Shown here piece after piece: positions 50,291 to 62,885 of a stretch of 64,000 bases of DNA. Made by a program: the position numbers and the translations under genes. Numbering within the stretch: position 1 is the stretch's first letter; every line of letters starts with the position of its first letter. Under the pieces are notes generated by a model. The model had not been told where the DNA came from. It made no database searches and saw nothing but the letters and a program-made list of their open reading frames with translations. Origin of the DNA: Callipepla californica brunnescens (lineage: Eukaryota > Chordata > Aves > Galliformes > Odontophoridae); contig JALIRH010000001.1 in NCBI GenBank assembly GCA_023055505.1, positions 120,563,723 to 120,627,722 of the forward strand, written 5' to 3'.

Positions 50291-52245
50291 TTTCTTTTGA
50301 TACCTTCCTTCCAAAAATTAAGAAATGCAAAATGTACTTAAAAGAAATAAGTTAAAATAAATGTCCTCTTTTCTCTCTGAATTTTCATCACTGCCCTAAT
50401 TTAAACTATTTCCAGCATTTGGACCTGCTCCTGTATAACCTGAGACTGAACTCTCAAGTCTTCTGTATTTAGCTCCAAGCAAGAATTTCCAAAACCCATC
50501 TTTTTCCTACTCTAGACATTAAACCTTACTCATTGGGTTAAAAGTCTGGTGCTACCCAACCTTTCTTCTCTCATACATCTAGAGTGGTCTCTTCAATTTC
50601 TCATCCCCCAGCTCTCCTAGATTCTCTCTTCACTCCTGTCCAAGACAACACTACCACCCCTTCTCCAGGAACGTCTGGTCAGTCTCTAGCAAGATAGAAA
50701 GGAATTTTTAGGATAGGCTATGAAGAGTCCAACTCATGCAGTAAAGCAGGAGATCGTGAAAGGTGTTCAGTGATGATGCAATATTATCACTGCAGAATTG
50801 AGCTGCCAACCACTGAAGTGATGCACAACACACATAAAGTGATTTCTTCAGCTTTCTTGAGAATGCTCCAAAGTTAGATTACCTACCTACCTAACTAATT
50901 TTAACAAGTTATTTTAACAAGAAATGTGATTCTTCCTCTCATTTTCCAAAACAGCTGAATGCTTGCAGCTTGTACTGAGAGTGAATAAAGGGAACAAACT
51001 AATAATTAGCACTAGCATGGAAAAAAATCACATTAAATACTTGAAAGTTTGTCACTGTTGTAAGTAACTGAAGGCTCAGTATGGGGTCAGCTGGTGTATG
51101 GGGTCAACTGAGTGCTCCCATGATGTGCACTTTTCAGTGCTCTTCACCACCGTGTCCTTTAGGACAGGATACCCACCTCACGTGTGCAGTTCCACATGCA
51201 AACCCATCTTGCAAAGCTGAGGGCATGAAGGAACTCAAACTACGTGAAGGGATTTCACAACACTTGTATGAGCAGAGAGGGCTTTAAAGCAGAGCTCAGG
51301 AGGCCTCAGTTGTGTTCCTGCTTTAATCAGTCCTGCTGAGTGACCTCTGCAGTCACTTCAGTGCTTCAGTTTCCTAATCTGTAAAATGCAGCTAGCATTT
51401 CTGGCTCCTTCTCACTAAAGATATTTGAGCTCTGCAGGTAAAAAAACCCCAAAGCTGTGTAGGCTAAGCAGCCTCCCTCACATGGCTGTTTACAGGGGAG
51501 ATTATCCTGCTATTTTCCCCCCAAAAAATAAAGGATGGTAATCTCAGCAGGTGGCCAAAAATCAAACCCCATTGAGCAGACAGGAAGCATAGCCTCCCCC
51601 CCCAACTTTAATCACCTGTAATAGGAACATCTGCCTCTGCCTCTGCTGGAGTCTTTTTAGTCAGCAGAGAGAAGCAGGCATTTCCAGAGCATGATGCACC
51701 AAACCTGCATGAGGGGCTTCCACCATGGGAAGGGTTCCTGCACTGCTGAATTGTAGGACAGTTATAACAGAGTCAGGTGAACCCCTCTCAAAATGACTAC
51801 ACTAGGTCAATTGGGTGTTCTCCAAACATTTGCTAATGTAGGAAGTGCCTTCCTTTTCATTCTGGCTTTGAATGAGATCTTAGCTGCGCTGAACACTGTT
51901 TTATCCTGTGAAGTGTTAAGAACTTTAACCACATGTGTAATTTAGGTAACCCTAAATCTTGGTCTTACAAAGCAAAAGCTTTGAGGGACTCTGGTGGAAG
52001 GGTGGGTTCTGTTGTTTCTGTGATAAGAACATCACAGTGTATCCCTAAACTCACTGTTCTTGTCAGTGCCATCAGTGAGGCACTGGGAAGCCAGTATGGG
52101 CCCAATCTGACCCCAAACTGAGACAATGGGAAAACATCAAGTGGGAATGGAGAACTGAGCCAAAAGCAAAGGGAAATGGCTGTTTACCAGCCTGCGTTGC
52201 TCTGCTGTTGTGGTTTGTCTGAACGTGTGGCTGTTTGCCTTGCAG

Positions 52246-52392
52246 AGGGATGCCCTGGCTTGTGCAATGGGAATGGCAGATGCACTCTGGACATGAACGG
52301 CTGGCACTGCGTCTGCCAGCTGGGCTGGAGAGGAGCAGGCTGTGATACTTCCATGGAGACGGCGTGCGGAGACGGGAAGGACAACGATGGAG
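52246..52392 (+). CDS. TENM4: TENM4 exon encoding EGF-like repeat 8 and start of the next Cys-rich segment
   Basis: The exon is 147 nt, phase 1-1. The acceptor tgtttgccttgcag ends at 52245; the donor is GGAG/gtagga at 52393. It reads (E)[21 protein letters not shown], then [11 protein letters not shown], a six-cysteine repeat, followed by [16 protein letters not shown]. In teneurins the last part continues into a DGLVDCMDPDCC-type stretch that begins the module between EGF8 and the Ig/TTR-like domain; that continuation must be on the next exon, which I do not find in the remaining 11.6 kb. A Ca-binding-like acidic run (DGKDNDGD) would be completed across the junction. A long antisense open frame (52072-52674, minus) overlaps this exon, but it shows no domain and is a shadow of the Cys/Gly-rich coding DNA. 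Confidence 0.95.
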
Positions 52393-53089
52393 GTAGGACC
52401 CAAATGTGTGTGGCATGTCAGTGAAATCTGCCAGGCTGGCTGAGCCGGGGTGGAGTCCAATCCAAAAATTCAAATGAACTTGGGGTGCCAGGCCTGAAGA
52501 GGAAGGTTTATTTATCCCCAGATCAAGTCCATATGCCTGAGGGCAGGCGGAGGCCGTGTGCTCACCCTGCCACCCCAACCAGCTGTGTGGTTCAGCAGTG
52601 ACACAACGGGACCATCTCAGATAGCACATGTCCCTGACTGCTCCAACTTTGGCCTCACCAACCGAGGTTTTCATCAGAGCTTGCTTCTCTGTAGGTCACT
52701 ACTGCCTTGGGATGAATGTTTTGCAGTAACTGAGAGGCTTTGGTGACTGATCCCCATGCCCACAAGCCATCCAATCCCCCTCGAACCATGTTTTATTGAT
52801 TACAGTTCCATATGTAGTGATGTCAGGCATGTGAATAATAGCCCTGCGTAATGCAAACTTAATATTCAGAGTTATCTCATTACAAAGGAAACCCTGGTGC
52901 AGTGTGAAGGTTTGAATTAGAAGGCAGGAGATGAGATATTAAATTTAAGGCATAAGGGAGGCCGCATAATTTGTTTTGTTGTCACTCAGCAAAAGGCTTT
53001 GTAAACCACAAGTCTGGACCAGGACCCAGACTGTCAAACAGAGATTGTATTTTGCGTGTTTCTTTTTTATCATATTCACAAGAACAGTT

Positions 53090-53104
53090 AAAAAAAAAAA
53101 AAAA
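53090..53104. repeat. Poly-A run (15)
   Basis: Fifteen consecutive A about 700 nt after the EGF8 exon. No upstream retrocopy was recognised. Confidence 0.88.
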
Positions 53105-54157
53105 TGGGCAGCCAAGACTGTGATTATCTGCTTCACAGCAACTGGGATTTTGATTGAATATTTAAAATACTTCTGCACATCTGGCATGGCAAATGGACCA
53201 AATTATCCCTTTGGAAACGATGGAAAAATTTGGAGAACCATATAAAGAAGATACACAGTGAAATGAAAGTCTTTTCTTGCCTCACATGAAACTGAGTATC
53301 TCCATACTCCCCTATGTACGGAATTCTCAAGCCAGCAGTAAAGTTCAGTATGTCAGATGTGTAAAAATATGGCAAACAGAGCCAAGGACAACCTTGGTTT
53401 CCCTGGAAAAAATAACCAACAAGTCCTTTAATCCAGACTAACAGGCAGTAGATGTGCATGGCGACAAGAAGAGCATGGTCAGACCCTGAGCAGGTTGGTG
53501 AAACACGATCTCCTCATGTCTCCCAGTTCAAGGTGCCAACCTTGCAATGGGGCTGCCCATTCACAAGCAGTTTGTGGTCTCACCAGCAGGCGTAGGATAG
53601 ATAGAAGGCACTGAGATGTTTACAGGTTAGTGCACGTCAGCTGATAATCTGCATTTGGTGAGCTAGTGTGAAACACGGGTATACACAGCTGTAGCAAAGC
53701 AACTCACAGGTTCTAACTTACTACTCTGTGACAGCTTATGCAGTGTTGGAGTCCATAAATGAGTGCTGACCTTGCTCTCAGTATGCTAAAAAATCTTATG
53801 TATGTGGGCACTGTATATTACAGCTTACAGACAGTCATGCAACACACTATGCTATCTCCTTTGATTTTGCTACTGCTCGTGATTCCTGTCAGCTGGGAAG
53901 TGGAAGAGGTATACATTTACCTTCTTGACCGGATCCTTGTGGATTTTTGTGGCTCCTTTGTGGGTTGAAATCTAAAACTTCAACTCTCAGTATCAGTAGT
54001 GCTGAGGAATTTCTGCTCTGAAGCCTGAGTTCCTTGTTCAGCACAGGGATTTGAATAGGTTTACCTGGAGTGGGAAAGGAAGGCTGATTCTGGACCTGTG
54101 TCCCAGCTGCCATGCTGACCTCCAGCAAGAGAACTGGAGATGTCTGATATCTGAAGG

Positions 54158-54412
54158 ACACAGAATAATTTAGGTAGGAAGGGACCTCCAGCAGACTTCT
54201 ACATCAAGCCCCTGCTCAGAACAGTCTAGTCCGCATCCAGCCAGTTCTCGAGTGACTCCAAGGATGGAGATTCCACTTCTCTGTGCAACCTGTCCCTCTG
54301 TATGACCGCCTGCACAGTGAACATTTTCCTCCTAATACTATTACCTCCTCTGGTGAGGATTTCTCATGTTCCATCTTAATGTCTGCTCCTCCTGTTCTGA
54401 GTCATCCTGGAG
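54158..54412 (-). mobile_element. Older CR1-type element (reverse), degraded
   Basis: ggacacagaataatttaggt, aggaagggacctccagcag, cctgctcagaacagtctagt, gagattccacttctctgtgc, aacctgtccctctgtatgac and acattttcctcctaatac resemble a decayed reverse CR1 copy (the parts corresponding to the tail and the C-terminal coding region). The 5' limit is uncertain. Confidence 0.68.
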
Positions 54413-57400
54413 TACCTCAGCTCTCCTCCACAGCAGCTTAGACCTCCCGAGCATCATATGTACATGTTTCACTTGTGACAGCTGCCTTTGGGTTTCCCAG
54501 ACATCCCAAGGCAATCCAGTGGCAGCACGCAGCTGTGTTTAGGAAGTAGAATTGAGTCTGTGTTCACTGCAAACACTTTGTCACCTAAGAGATCATACCT
54601 TGCACGACTGCAGTGTTATCCAGAGCGCTGAGTAGGTGCAGGCTGTGCAGCCTCTCCAAAGAGCAGGCAGTGGGGGTATAAGCACAAAAGAGGCTTTTTC
54701 TTTTACTGAGGTCCTGTCAAAATATCTTGATTGACGCTTGCTTTGGGCTGGAGTAGGGTGTTTTATTTGACTGCTCACCATAAAGGATTTCAGGGCAATT
54801 GCTGAACTTATCTTTGTATGCACAGGCATGCAGGCAGTGGAGATGGCAGTCATTTCATGCAGCTTTAGAAGGCACACATCCAAGCTGGTCACCACACATG
54901 CTACCAGTGGAGAGAAATAGGTTTACAGCATCATCCCCCTGAGTTGTTTCAGATATCACCTGCTTTTGCTTGATGAATGCTGACCTTCAAGTCATTTTCC
55001 ACTAAAAACAGAGTCTCTTGAGGACGAAAAGCATAGAGCTTTTTCCAAAGTGCAATGTGAGGCCGTTGACATTAAGGGTCTTTTACTCTGCCCGAGCTCG
55101 TCGGAAGTCAGTCCCACATTGTGGTATCGTGTGTCTGCTAATCAGGATCCCTGAAGCAGGAAATACCTCAGGATAATGGGAGCTGAAGTCAGAATCTTTT
55201 TCATCACATCCCAGCCTAATCATACCCTGAGGGAGATGGGTACCAAATTACAGGGCGTGCTGGCCTCTTAAATCTGGAGGCTGTTCGGATAAACAATAAC
55301 AAGCAAAGCAGAAGTCGCTCAGAGAGAAACTCAGTGAAATGTAATCTCTGTTCAGGTTAAAACAAGGTGTCTGGGAGAGCAGCTCCCTCTCCACACTCAA
55401 GTGTCATTTGTCAAAACTGACACTTAGGTTTCACACCCAGGCCTACTTTATTTACACTTCTAAACGTGAAGTCCATCAGCTTGAAAGGAGCTGTGGCAAG
55501 TAACAGAGAGCAGGCAATCATCCAGTACCAGTCAATGGAAAACAGTGTGCTGACAGAGCTTTAACAGTCTGTGTAAAAGACGTGGATTTTCAACATTTGA
55601 CCTCAGGAGGTGTTGCCTGTATTGCAACAAATAAGAGATGTTTCCTGAAGATGGGCCCTGAAAGGTGCTTCTTGCCTCCCTTTGGCAGAAAATAGCCTCC
55701 ATCCATGGCTGCAGACTCACACTGAGAGCAGTGGTCCTGAAGGTAGCCCTGTCTCACCCCACGCAGCGTGCCCTGTCATGTACTTGAAGAGTAGAAAGTT
55801 TGAGGGCTTAAAAGACCGTGGATATTAACTCCTGTGACAAGTCCTAGAAGTGGAGTTAATGGTGTTTGACTGAGTACTGAGAACAGGCCAATATTCTATA
55901 GGCTAAATATGGGCTCCACTGCACCTGTAGAGTCCTCCGTCAGGAACAGAGTATATGGAATAACAGAGGGAAAGATGAGGGGATATTGTTCACTAACTCA
56001 TAGATTCACCTGTGAGCAGTAAAACTATCTTAATCACCTTTGTTCCAGAGAAATCATCATTGTGACTCCCTCCATACTCAGAGAATTGCCCAATTCACAA
56101 TTTCATTTTCTGGATACGCTCCACTGTCCTGAAACAGTGAGAGATTTACAGAGGTAGCTTTGTTTGAGGGCTTAGAGCCCACTGGTTTGTTCAAAGTGGA
56201 TCAGACATCATCCATCCTTTCTGTCTTCCTCCTCTTCTCTTCTCCTATAAGAGCTGTAATAATGAAGCTTCTACCCCTTAGTTTTTACCTTACTCCTGAT
56301 GGCTACACACAATGCACTCAGCTGAGCACACACATGGAATTCCAGTGTATTCGTGGCCCTATTTGGCCTTAGCAGGTTCATTTCTATGCTGCACCAGCTG
56401 CTAAGAGCTCAAAGGGGGAACAACTCTTAGGCTTTCCTTACCCCCATCCTCCTAACAGTTGTGTTCAAACCCAAGTCAGAGCAACCAAGTCACTGCACGT
56501 GGTATTTTTGCCTTCCTTTACTGCCCTGAGTATCACCTATTGCTGCCACTCTCATTTCAGGAACTCTGCCACAGCCACATTGGGATTGCCAACAATGAGT
56601 TCTCTGATATGTCCCAAATCTATGTTTTACTACATCACAGTCCATTCCTGTAACTCCGCAGAGTTTCATTCCTTGTTTGCCCCACACAGGGATCAGGTCC
56701 TGCTTGTAGTAAGGTGGAGACGTGCATAATGCTTTGGGATGGCAACATTTCAAACCTTTTGGCAAGAGGAATTTTGGCACTGCGCTCTGGCCTTCTTAAC
56801 ATCCCCGTGCCCACCATCTGTCCACCACATGCCAAATAACGTGTTAGAGAGCTGGCAGGAGCCTGCCCTGCTCTCTGCCAGCGTGTAGGTTTACACCTGA
56901 AGGCAGTGGCAGGGTTATAGAGGGAATTGAATAGGATCCAAGAGAACCCCGGAATGCAAATCTTTATATATGCAAATGCATGAGCTGCAGACAAGGTGAT
57001 GGGATGATTTCAAGTTATTCTTTTTTAATTTTGCACACTTACAAACCTTTACTTCGTGCTGGTGATGCTTTTATAGCACAGGATCATCTCCTGGGCATGC
57101 TATGGGAACTGTCTGCTTCCCCGAAACCATAAAAAATGATGCATTAATGCACGAGCTGCATTTACGGAGGGAAGTGTTGAGATCTGAACGCACCTGGGAA
57201 AACAGCCATGGTGAATTAGCATTTACCATCACTGATAGATCCAGTCAAGCAACAGGGTCATGCTGGAGGAACCACAAAGCACCTCTAAAAAGATGAGAAA
57301 GCTTGCTGTACCTAAAAGAGATTGGCTAGCTGATATCACCTAGCTTCTCCTCCTCTGTTTTATGATGACTGTTAATCAACCTTTCCTCAAGTAAGGAAAC

Positions 57401-58269
57401 AGCACGACGCGTTCACATTTTCAGGTTTCAGCAGCTCGCTGATCTCCTATTGGATGGTAACACTTGTGTATCACCTGCTGCTGGCTGTTAGCACTGGGAC
57501 TGTCAGGAGAGCAGCATCCAGAAGCACGTTGTGCTGTTAGTGAGGATGATGTGAGTGTCTAGCAGTGGCTGTGGCTCGCCTTGGCAGCTTGGGAGAGTTC
57601 CTACTCCTTGTAACTGTTCCTTAGTGAAATTCCTTTGGTGAATAGAGTCAGGAACACTGAAAACATCGCCGTTTTTCCAAGTAAGTGTTTCATATTCTGC
57701 TGAGATGAAGACAATTACAGATGGGAAGGAAGCACTGCTGGTATGCAAGATCCAGCAAAAGTTGACGTGAACCATTTCCAGGCTCAAACACACATTTTGC
57801 AAGGCCCTTCTGCAATAAACTGAAAAGAGCTTGGGCACCTATTCTGACAGAGGTTCAAATAAAGCTCTGCCAGTTCTGCTTTAGCACTTGGGGCAAACTC
57901 ACTTAACATTTGAACACTTTGCAAAAATGCAAGAGCCTTTGGTGCAAAGAGATCTCAGTTAAGAGTACCTCATCTGATGAGGGTGCAAACCCGTTGCTCC
58001 TCCACTCTTTTCCTAAGCTCAGAGTCCCTTTTTCACAGAGCTACGTTGGCTCCTGAAGGACACAGCTTCAGGTACAGCACTTTTTGGCTATAGATCACCT
58101 TAAGCAACCTTTACTTTCTGCAGCATCTGAGTGCCAACCTCCTCTGCTTGGAAGGGCTCTCGCATGCCTTCAGCATCTTCAGGAATTTTGCTCTGAACAT
58201 AGAGTGCTTGCTTTCTGTGTTGCTTTTGGAGCTGCTCAAGGGGGCTATGAGGAAAAGACTCTGCCCAAG

Positions 58270-58427
58270 AAGGTTATGGGCACGGAACAGGCTGCACAGG
58301 GCAGTGGGCTCGGCCCTGAGCTGCCAGAGCTCAGGGACATTGCTCTCAGACATCAGGTTTGGGTTTGGGTTTGGGTGGTGCCAGGGTGGTCCCTCCCAAC
58401 TCAGGATGTGCTGTGATTCTGTGATTT
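58270..58427 (+). mobile_element. CR1-type 3' fragment with TTTGGG run
   Basis: gaaggttatgggcacggaa, caggctgcacagggcagtgg, agctcagggacattgctctc, the gggttt-repeat at 58349-58371, then ggtccctcccaactcagg and gtgctgtgattctgtgattt match a CR1 subfamily terminus. The short TTTGGG iteration is an expansion inside this element, not telomeric TTAGGG. Confidence 0.72.
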
Positions 58428-61400
58428 TAGTGCAATGGGGAACTCTTGCTAAAAATCTAGAGGAGGGAAATCCCATGAAGCCAGCTACGTAGCACACCAG
58501 TGGTAATCTGGGACATTCTGTAAACTTGTAGACTCTAACTAAATTACTGTATATAAACCATTACTTATGGTCAGCTAGTGGTGATTATCGTGTGTTTTCT
58601 GTCATTTCCTCCTTCTGCTCCATTCCCTTCTCTTTTTTTTTCAGACGTTCTTCAAATAGGAACATAGCTCTGGCTTAGGATGGACTTTCTGCATTATACT
58701 TCTGTTTTCTGTAGTGCCTGGCCCTGCAGGGCTCTGTTTCTGCACTAAAGCCTAAGGAGTATGTGACTGCTATTGCATTTGACTACATGATTTTGAATCT
58801 GCAAATATTAGGGAAAGAAGTGAGGACAGCTCCTTTCTCAGAGAGCCAACGATCTAATTTACTTAGGATTCAGCCACTGAGAACCTTATTCAAGCAAAAT
58901 CAAAATGGAGGGAGGGGAATAGAAAGTGCTAAGAGAACAGTAATATCCAGTGTGATCACAGAGGCATTGCTATCATTCCTTACATTTGTCTGCTGTGTTG
59001 TGTTTCCTTTCGATTTCTCACAGTGGGCCCAAAAGCTACACCTCTGTTGTTAAATAGGTAAAATTATTCTCTGCAAAGCCCAAGAGGAAAACTTATCAAT
59101 TCCCCAGGTCCAGGAGAAGTAAATGAAGTGTGAGTCCTCAGCTCAGGGCAGAGCATCATTACTTTTGTGAGCCATCCTAAACCCAAGCATTCACGTGAAC
59201 AATAACTTGTGCTTTCTGCAGAAATACTGAGACATTCCTTTCATCTCTGTTTTGGAAGAGCTCAGTCTGATGCTGAAAGGGTAAAATCTGATTTGCTTAA
59301 GGGTGAGAATAACACACTGTGTTAACTCTGCATCTGAATGCTTTTATTTTAAACCCTCCCCATACAAACTCTCCTATTAATGCATCCAAAAGCATCACAG
59401 GGCAGTACAGTGTCCCCATGAGAGGTGATACTGCTGTTTGGTGAGTGATACAGGAAGGAGAGGGAAAGGCAAGAATTGGATGAGGTGAAAGCCTCAATTA
59501 TGCATATAATCAGTGCATCTTATGCTTTCACTGGCAATGAAAATATTCCTGAAAGGCAATGTATTTTTACTGTTCTTGTCTTTCTAGTCCTGTTTTGGCC
59601 AGAACAGCTTCACATTTTGCTCTTCCCACCGCAATCAGTGGCAAAAACTCTCATCCTCTTCAGCAGGAGCAATCCTTGAGTTTGTCATGTACTCTCTGTG
59701 TACCAACAGGTCTGTCCCTACCTGTGGCCTGCCTGTTTCATCCTGACACTTGACATGCAGCACCTGTCAGAGCTGCCTTAAATACATAATAACACTCCAG
59801 GATGAAAGTTATTTGCATTCTGTTGTTGATGTTAGCATGACAGATTTTTGTTGCAGCATCCATAACTCTGTAGAAATGCTCCATTATTCAATCTCAGCGA
59901 GCTAAGACGCTGCCCATTAAATCAGCCAACACAATTGTGGGGCCATGAAAAGTCACAGCTAATTTGAAATTTTATTAGCTCTCAGCTGATCTTGTTTACT
60001 GCAAAAGCAGCCTCACAAAGGCAGTCTTTTGCTTCTGTGTGAAACTCTGCTCCTGGATGCTTTGTTGGCATTGTATGGTGGTGGCTGAGGGACTTGGAAC
60101 TCGGATTCCTGTGGGATTTGTGAGCACGTTGCAGCCAGCAAGTGCAGCAGCAGCCCATGGAATGAGGGAGTAGTGGCCCTTTGCTGCCAGAGTACTTATC
60201 CTGCAGGCTAATAGTGGCTGTGACCGTGACAATTCATTTTTTCTTCTGAAGAAGAAGTATGTCACCTAGTTCAGAGGTAAGCCAGAATATCTGCTCTCCT
60301 AGTAAGCAGTTGTCCTCAATGGGCACACTCTTTTTCCAGTCAGTTAGTGGCTGGTTTTGTGTCCTTGGTTCTTAATCCACTCCTAGGAAAGGAGGCTTTA
60401 GGGGAAGCCAAAGAGTCTGGACATAGGGCTTACATGCAAGAAAAACAGTCACAAAACTGCTTTAGTTACTCCTCTGCCTATCCCTTCTTTCATGTGCCAT
60501 GCAGCCAACCACCTGGGTTGGTTGTGCTTGTCAAAGCACAAACAAACCTTAACATACCATAACACATCTGGAATAGGTTCAGTTTATTTGTCAGTGGTTT
60601 GGGTGTTTGGGTTCTTTTTTTTGGCTTGGATCCATCAACTCCTTGTGTGATGAATTCTGGAGATCATGAGGCAATTTCCTAAGGTGCTCCTGAATCTCCC
60701 ATGAGGCACAGCCCCGATTCTCTGCACCAAACTGCAGCAGCTCCAGATTTTCCAAACTTCCTGATTGTTTTAGGTGGCTCTCCAAACAACGCAAAGGACA
60801 TGGTATTCAGAAAGTGACGGGCCACAAGCGATGTCTGAAAGCCAAGTTATTTTGGGTCATCTGAAGTTTGGCATTCAGGTGTGTATTTTTAGAAGGCAGT
60901 TGTGACACTGGGAAACTCAATTCTGAATAAGGTCAGCATTCGGATCTGTTGTCATGATCTAACTTAGCTGCCCCAGTTGCTACAGTCACAGTGTCTAAGG
61001 AAAAAGTTAGGATAGCAATGACTGAGAAAAAATGCAGCTCCTGCAAACCAAACCTGGCCCCATGCTCTGCAGGCAGAAAGAAACTGATGTGAGCTACACA
61101 CCAGTGGTAGGCAGTCAGAATGCATCCCTCTCTGTCTGTGCACTCTGTACAGGGCAAAAAGCTGATATGGGGAAGGTAAGAAAAGGAGGTGTTTGAGGAC
61201 ATGAGGTGAAACAGCTGTCTGCAACACCAGTAAGAAATGTGCTGAAAAGATTCCGAAGATGTAAAAGTTTCCTTTAAGATGGAAGTACAGAAGAACACAA
61301 GGTGGCTTAAAATCTGGCACAGAAACAGATCTCTGAATTCATTTGTTTAATGAACGGTATCCGTGGTTGAATATGTTTCTTGAATGGCTCCTTGGAATTG

Positions 61401-61471
61401 CTTGTTGCATCCAACCCCATTCAGCATTGTCGAGTGTAGTTTAAATCTTTCCTGAAAATAGTCTTTGTGTT

Positions 61472-61505
61472 ACCATATATCACCATTTCATGCTTGATAT
61501 ATGGT
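61472..61505. repeat. Inverted repeat, 11-bp perfect arms
   Basis: ACCATATATCA (61472-61482) and TGATATATGGT (61495-61505) are exact reverse complements around a 12-nt loop. An alternative pairing TATCACCA/TGGTGATA overlaps it. AU-rich stem, no flanking element recognised. Confidence 0.8.
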
Positions 61506-62372
61506 GATAAATACATACCCAGATCATTTTGGTATGGAGAGATCTGGCTCATGACACTACATGGTCACAAAGTGTGTCTTAAGGCAGCAGAACGCAAGGT
61601 AATACCCCTGGGAACAAACCAAGCATGCAAGCCTTATGGGTTGGGTAACTCCTGAAAGGCAATGACTCAGAGAAGGATTCAGAGGTCAGGGGAGATAATT
61701 GTCTCAACATGAGTTGTCAGTGCAAAGCTGTTGCTAAAAGGCTGCTGTGAACCTTAGTATTTAAATAAACACAACAAAAACCAACACAAAAATAGGGAAT
61801 TGGTCTCTCTGCTCTACCCAGTATTGCTGCCTCAATTGTTTCATGTCCAATGTTGATGGCTCCATGTGAAATCGCTAAAAAACCTAAATTCAGAAGCTGG
61901 AAAATAACAGAGAACTGTAGTCTTGTTCATCTGTTCAGAAATGGGGTTTGAATAGCTTGTTACTCTGTGTGGCAAGACTTGCACACGAAAAAGGCATCCA
62001 ATCACACAGTGTAGAAGGATATTGGTTACCTTGGAAAGGCAAAAAAAAAAAACATTTGGTTGTGAGATATGGGAGTTAGACAAATTCAACCTTGAAATAA
62101 GATGCAGTTTTCTAGCACTAATTAAACATCTGAATGGCTTACCGGAGGAAGCGGTGGACTCACTGTAATCAGATGTCTTTGAAATATGAGATATCTTTCT
62201 AAAAGACAGGATTTAACCCAGTTCTGGGGGAAAGCCTGTATGTATAGCAGATCAGAGTAGCCTTTGTGACCCTAAAGCACATTGTTGCAAATGTTCTACA
62301 AAGCACTTTCAGTCTTGCGTTGGTACAGTTCAACCACACGTGTTGTCTGGTCTGAAATGCCATGGTTGTATG

Positions 62373-62645
62373 GAGGAGGGAAGTGGGATGGTTCAGTTTG
62401 GAGAGGAGGAGGCTAAGAGACTTTTGCTCTCTGCAGGTCCCAGGTGACAGCAATAGGACAAGAGGTGATGACCTGAAGTTGTGCCAGGGGAGGTTCAGGT
62501 TGGATATTAGGAAACATTTCCTCTCAGAAGGAGTGGTAACGCATTGAAACAGGCTGCCCAGGGAGGTGGTGTCACCATCTCTGAAAAGGGTGGATGTGGC
62601 ACTGAGGGACATGGTTAGTGGGCATGGTGGGGATGGATTGATGAC
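62373..62645 (+). mobile_element. CR1 LINE fragment, + half of a tail-to-tail pair
   Basis: Forward CR1 from gggaagtgggatggttcag through gaggttcaggttggatatta, ggctgcccagggaggtgg and gtggcactgagggacatgg to gatggggattgatgactgg-like text. It stops short of the normal GATGATC...CCAACC...ATTCTATG terminus, where a minus-strand CR1 begins. Confidence 0.88.
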
Positions 62646-62885
62646 TGGAAGGAACTTTTGAAGGCCATCTAGTCCAACTCTCCTGCAATGAATGGGGACA
62701 TCTATAGCTCCATCAGGTGCTCCAAGCCACATCCAGCCTGACCTTGGGTGTCTCCAAGGACAGGACATCCATGGCCTCTCTGAGTAAGCTGTTCCAGCAC
62801 CTCACTACCCTTATTGTAAAAAACTTCTTCCTTCTAACCAGTCTAAGTCTCCCCTGATCTGCTTTAACTCTTGCTGTTCTCCGTG
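62646..62885 (-). mobile_element. CR1 LINE fragment, - half of a tail-to-tail pair
   Basis: Reverse CR1 starting inside the 3' region (aaggaacttttgaaggcc, atctagtccaactctcctgc), without its own octamer tail. It continues through ccaagccacatccagcctga, aagctgttccagcacctcac and cttctaaccagtctaagtc. Minus-strand translation retains ORF2 residues such as RLRLVRRKKFFTIRVVRCW. Confidence 0.88.

Larger units (their letters stand above)
45130..52245 (+). other. TENM4: TENM4 intron between the microexon and the EGF8 exon
   Basis: A 7.1-kb GT-AG intron that opens with a pyrimidine-rich stretch. It contains CR1 fragments (47842-47900 minus, 48584-48652 minus, 50178-50290 plus), a 25-bp two-copy tandem repeat (47539-47591) and a C-rich run ending in AG at 49436. 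I see no exon in it. Confidence 0.75.
10463..52392 (+). other. TENM4: Teneurin-4 gene, internal part (six EGF-domain exons)
   Basis: Six exons with AG/GT borders join in one open frame, all in phase 1-1, to give about 286 residues containing eight EGF-like repeats. The teneurin hallmarks are all present: eight consecutive repeats, the third Cys replaced by Tyr in repeat 2 and by Phe in repeat 5, a short AHYLDKVVK linker before repeat 8, and a [13 protein letters not shown] segment after it. Paralogue choice rests on remembered paralogue patterns: [35 protein letters not shown] and [16 protein letters not shown] resemble TENM4 rather than TENM1, 2 or 3. Teneurins are type II single-pass membrane proteins, acting in synaptic partner choice and, for TENM4, in myelination; they bind latrophilins through their C-terminal superfold. 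The amino-terminal cytoplasmic/transmembrane exons and the large C-terminal exons are not in the window. Confidence 0.93.

Noticed and set aside
52072..52674. 200-codon open frame on the minus strand over the EGF8 exon
   Set aside because: It is antisense to the Cys/Gly-rich EGF8 exon, extends into intron on both sides, and shows no domain or signal; explained as a shadow.
58349..58371. (TTTGGG)n resembling telomeric repeat
   Set aside because: Unit is TTTGGG rather than TTAGGG, only a few copies, and it sits inside a CR1-type 3' end.
62199..62768. 189-codon minus-strand open frame
   Set aside because: It runs antisense through a CR1 copy and across the CR1 junction, so it is not a gene.
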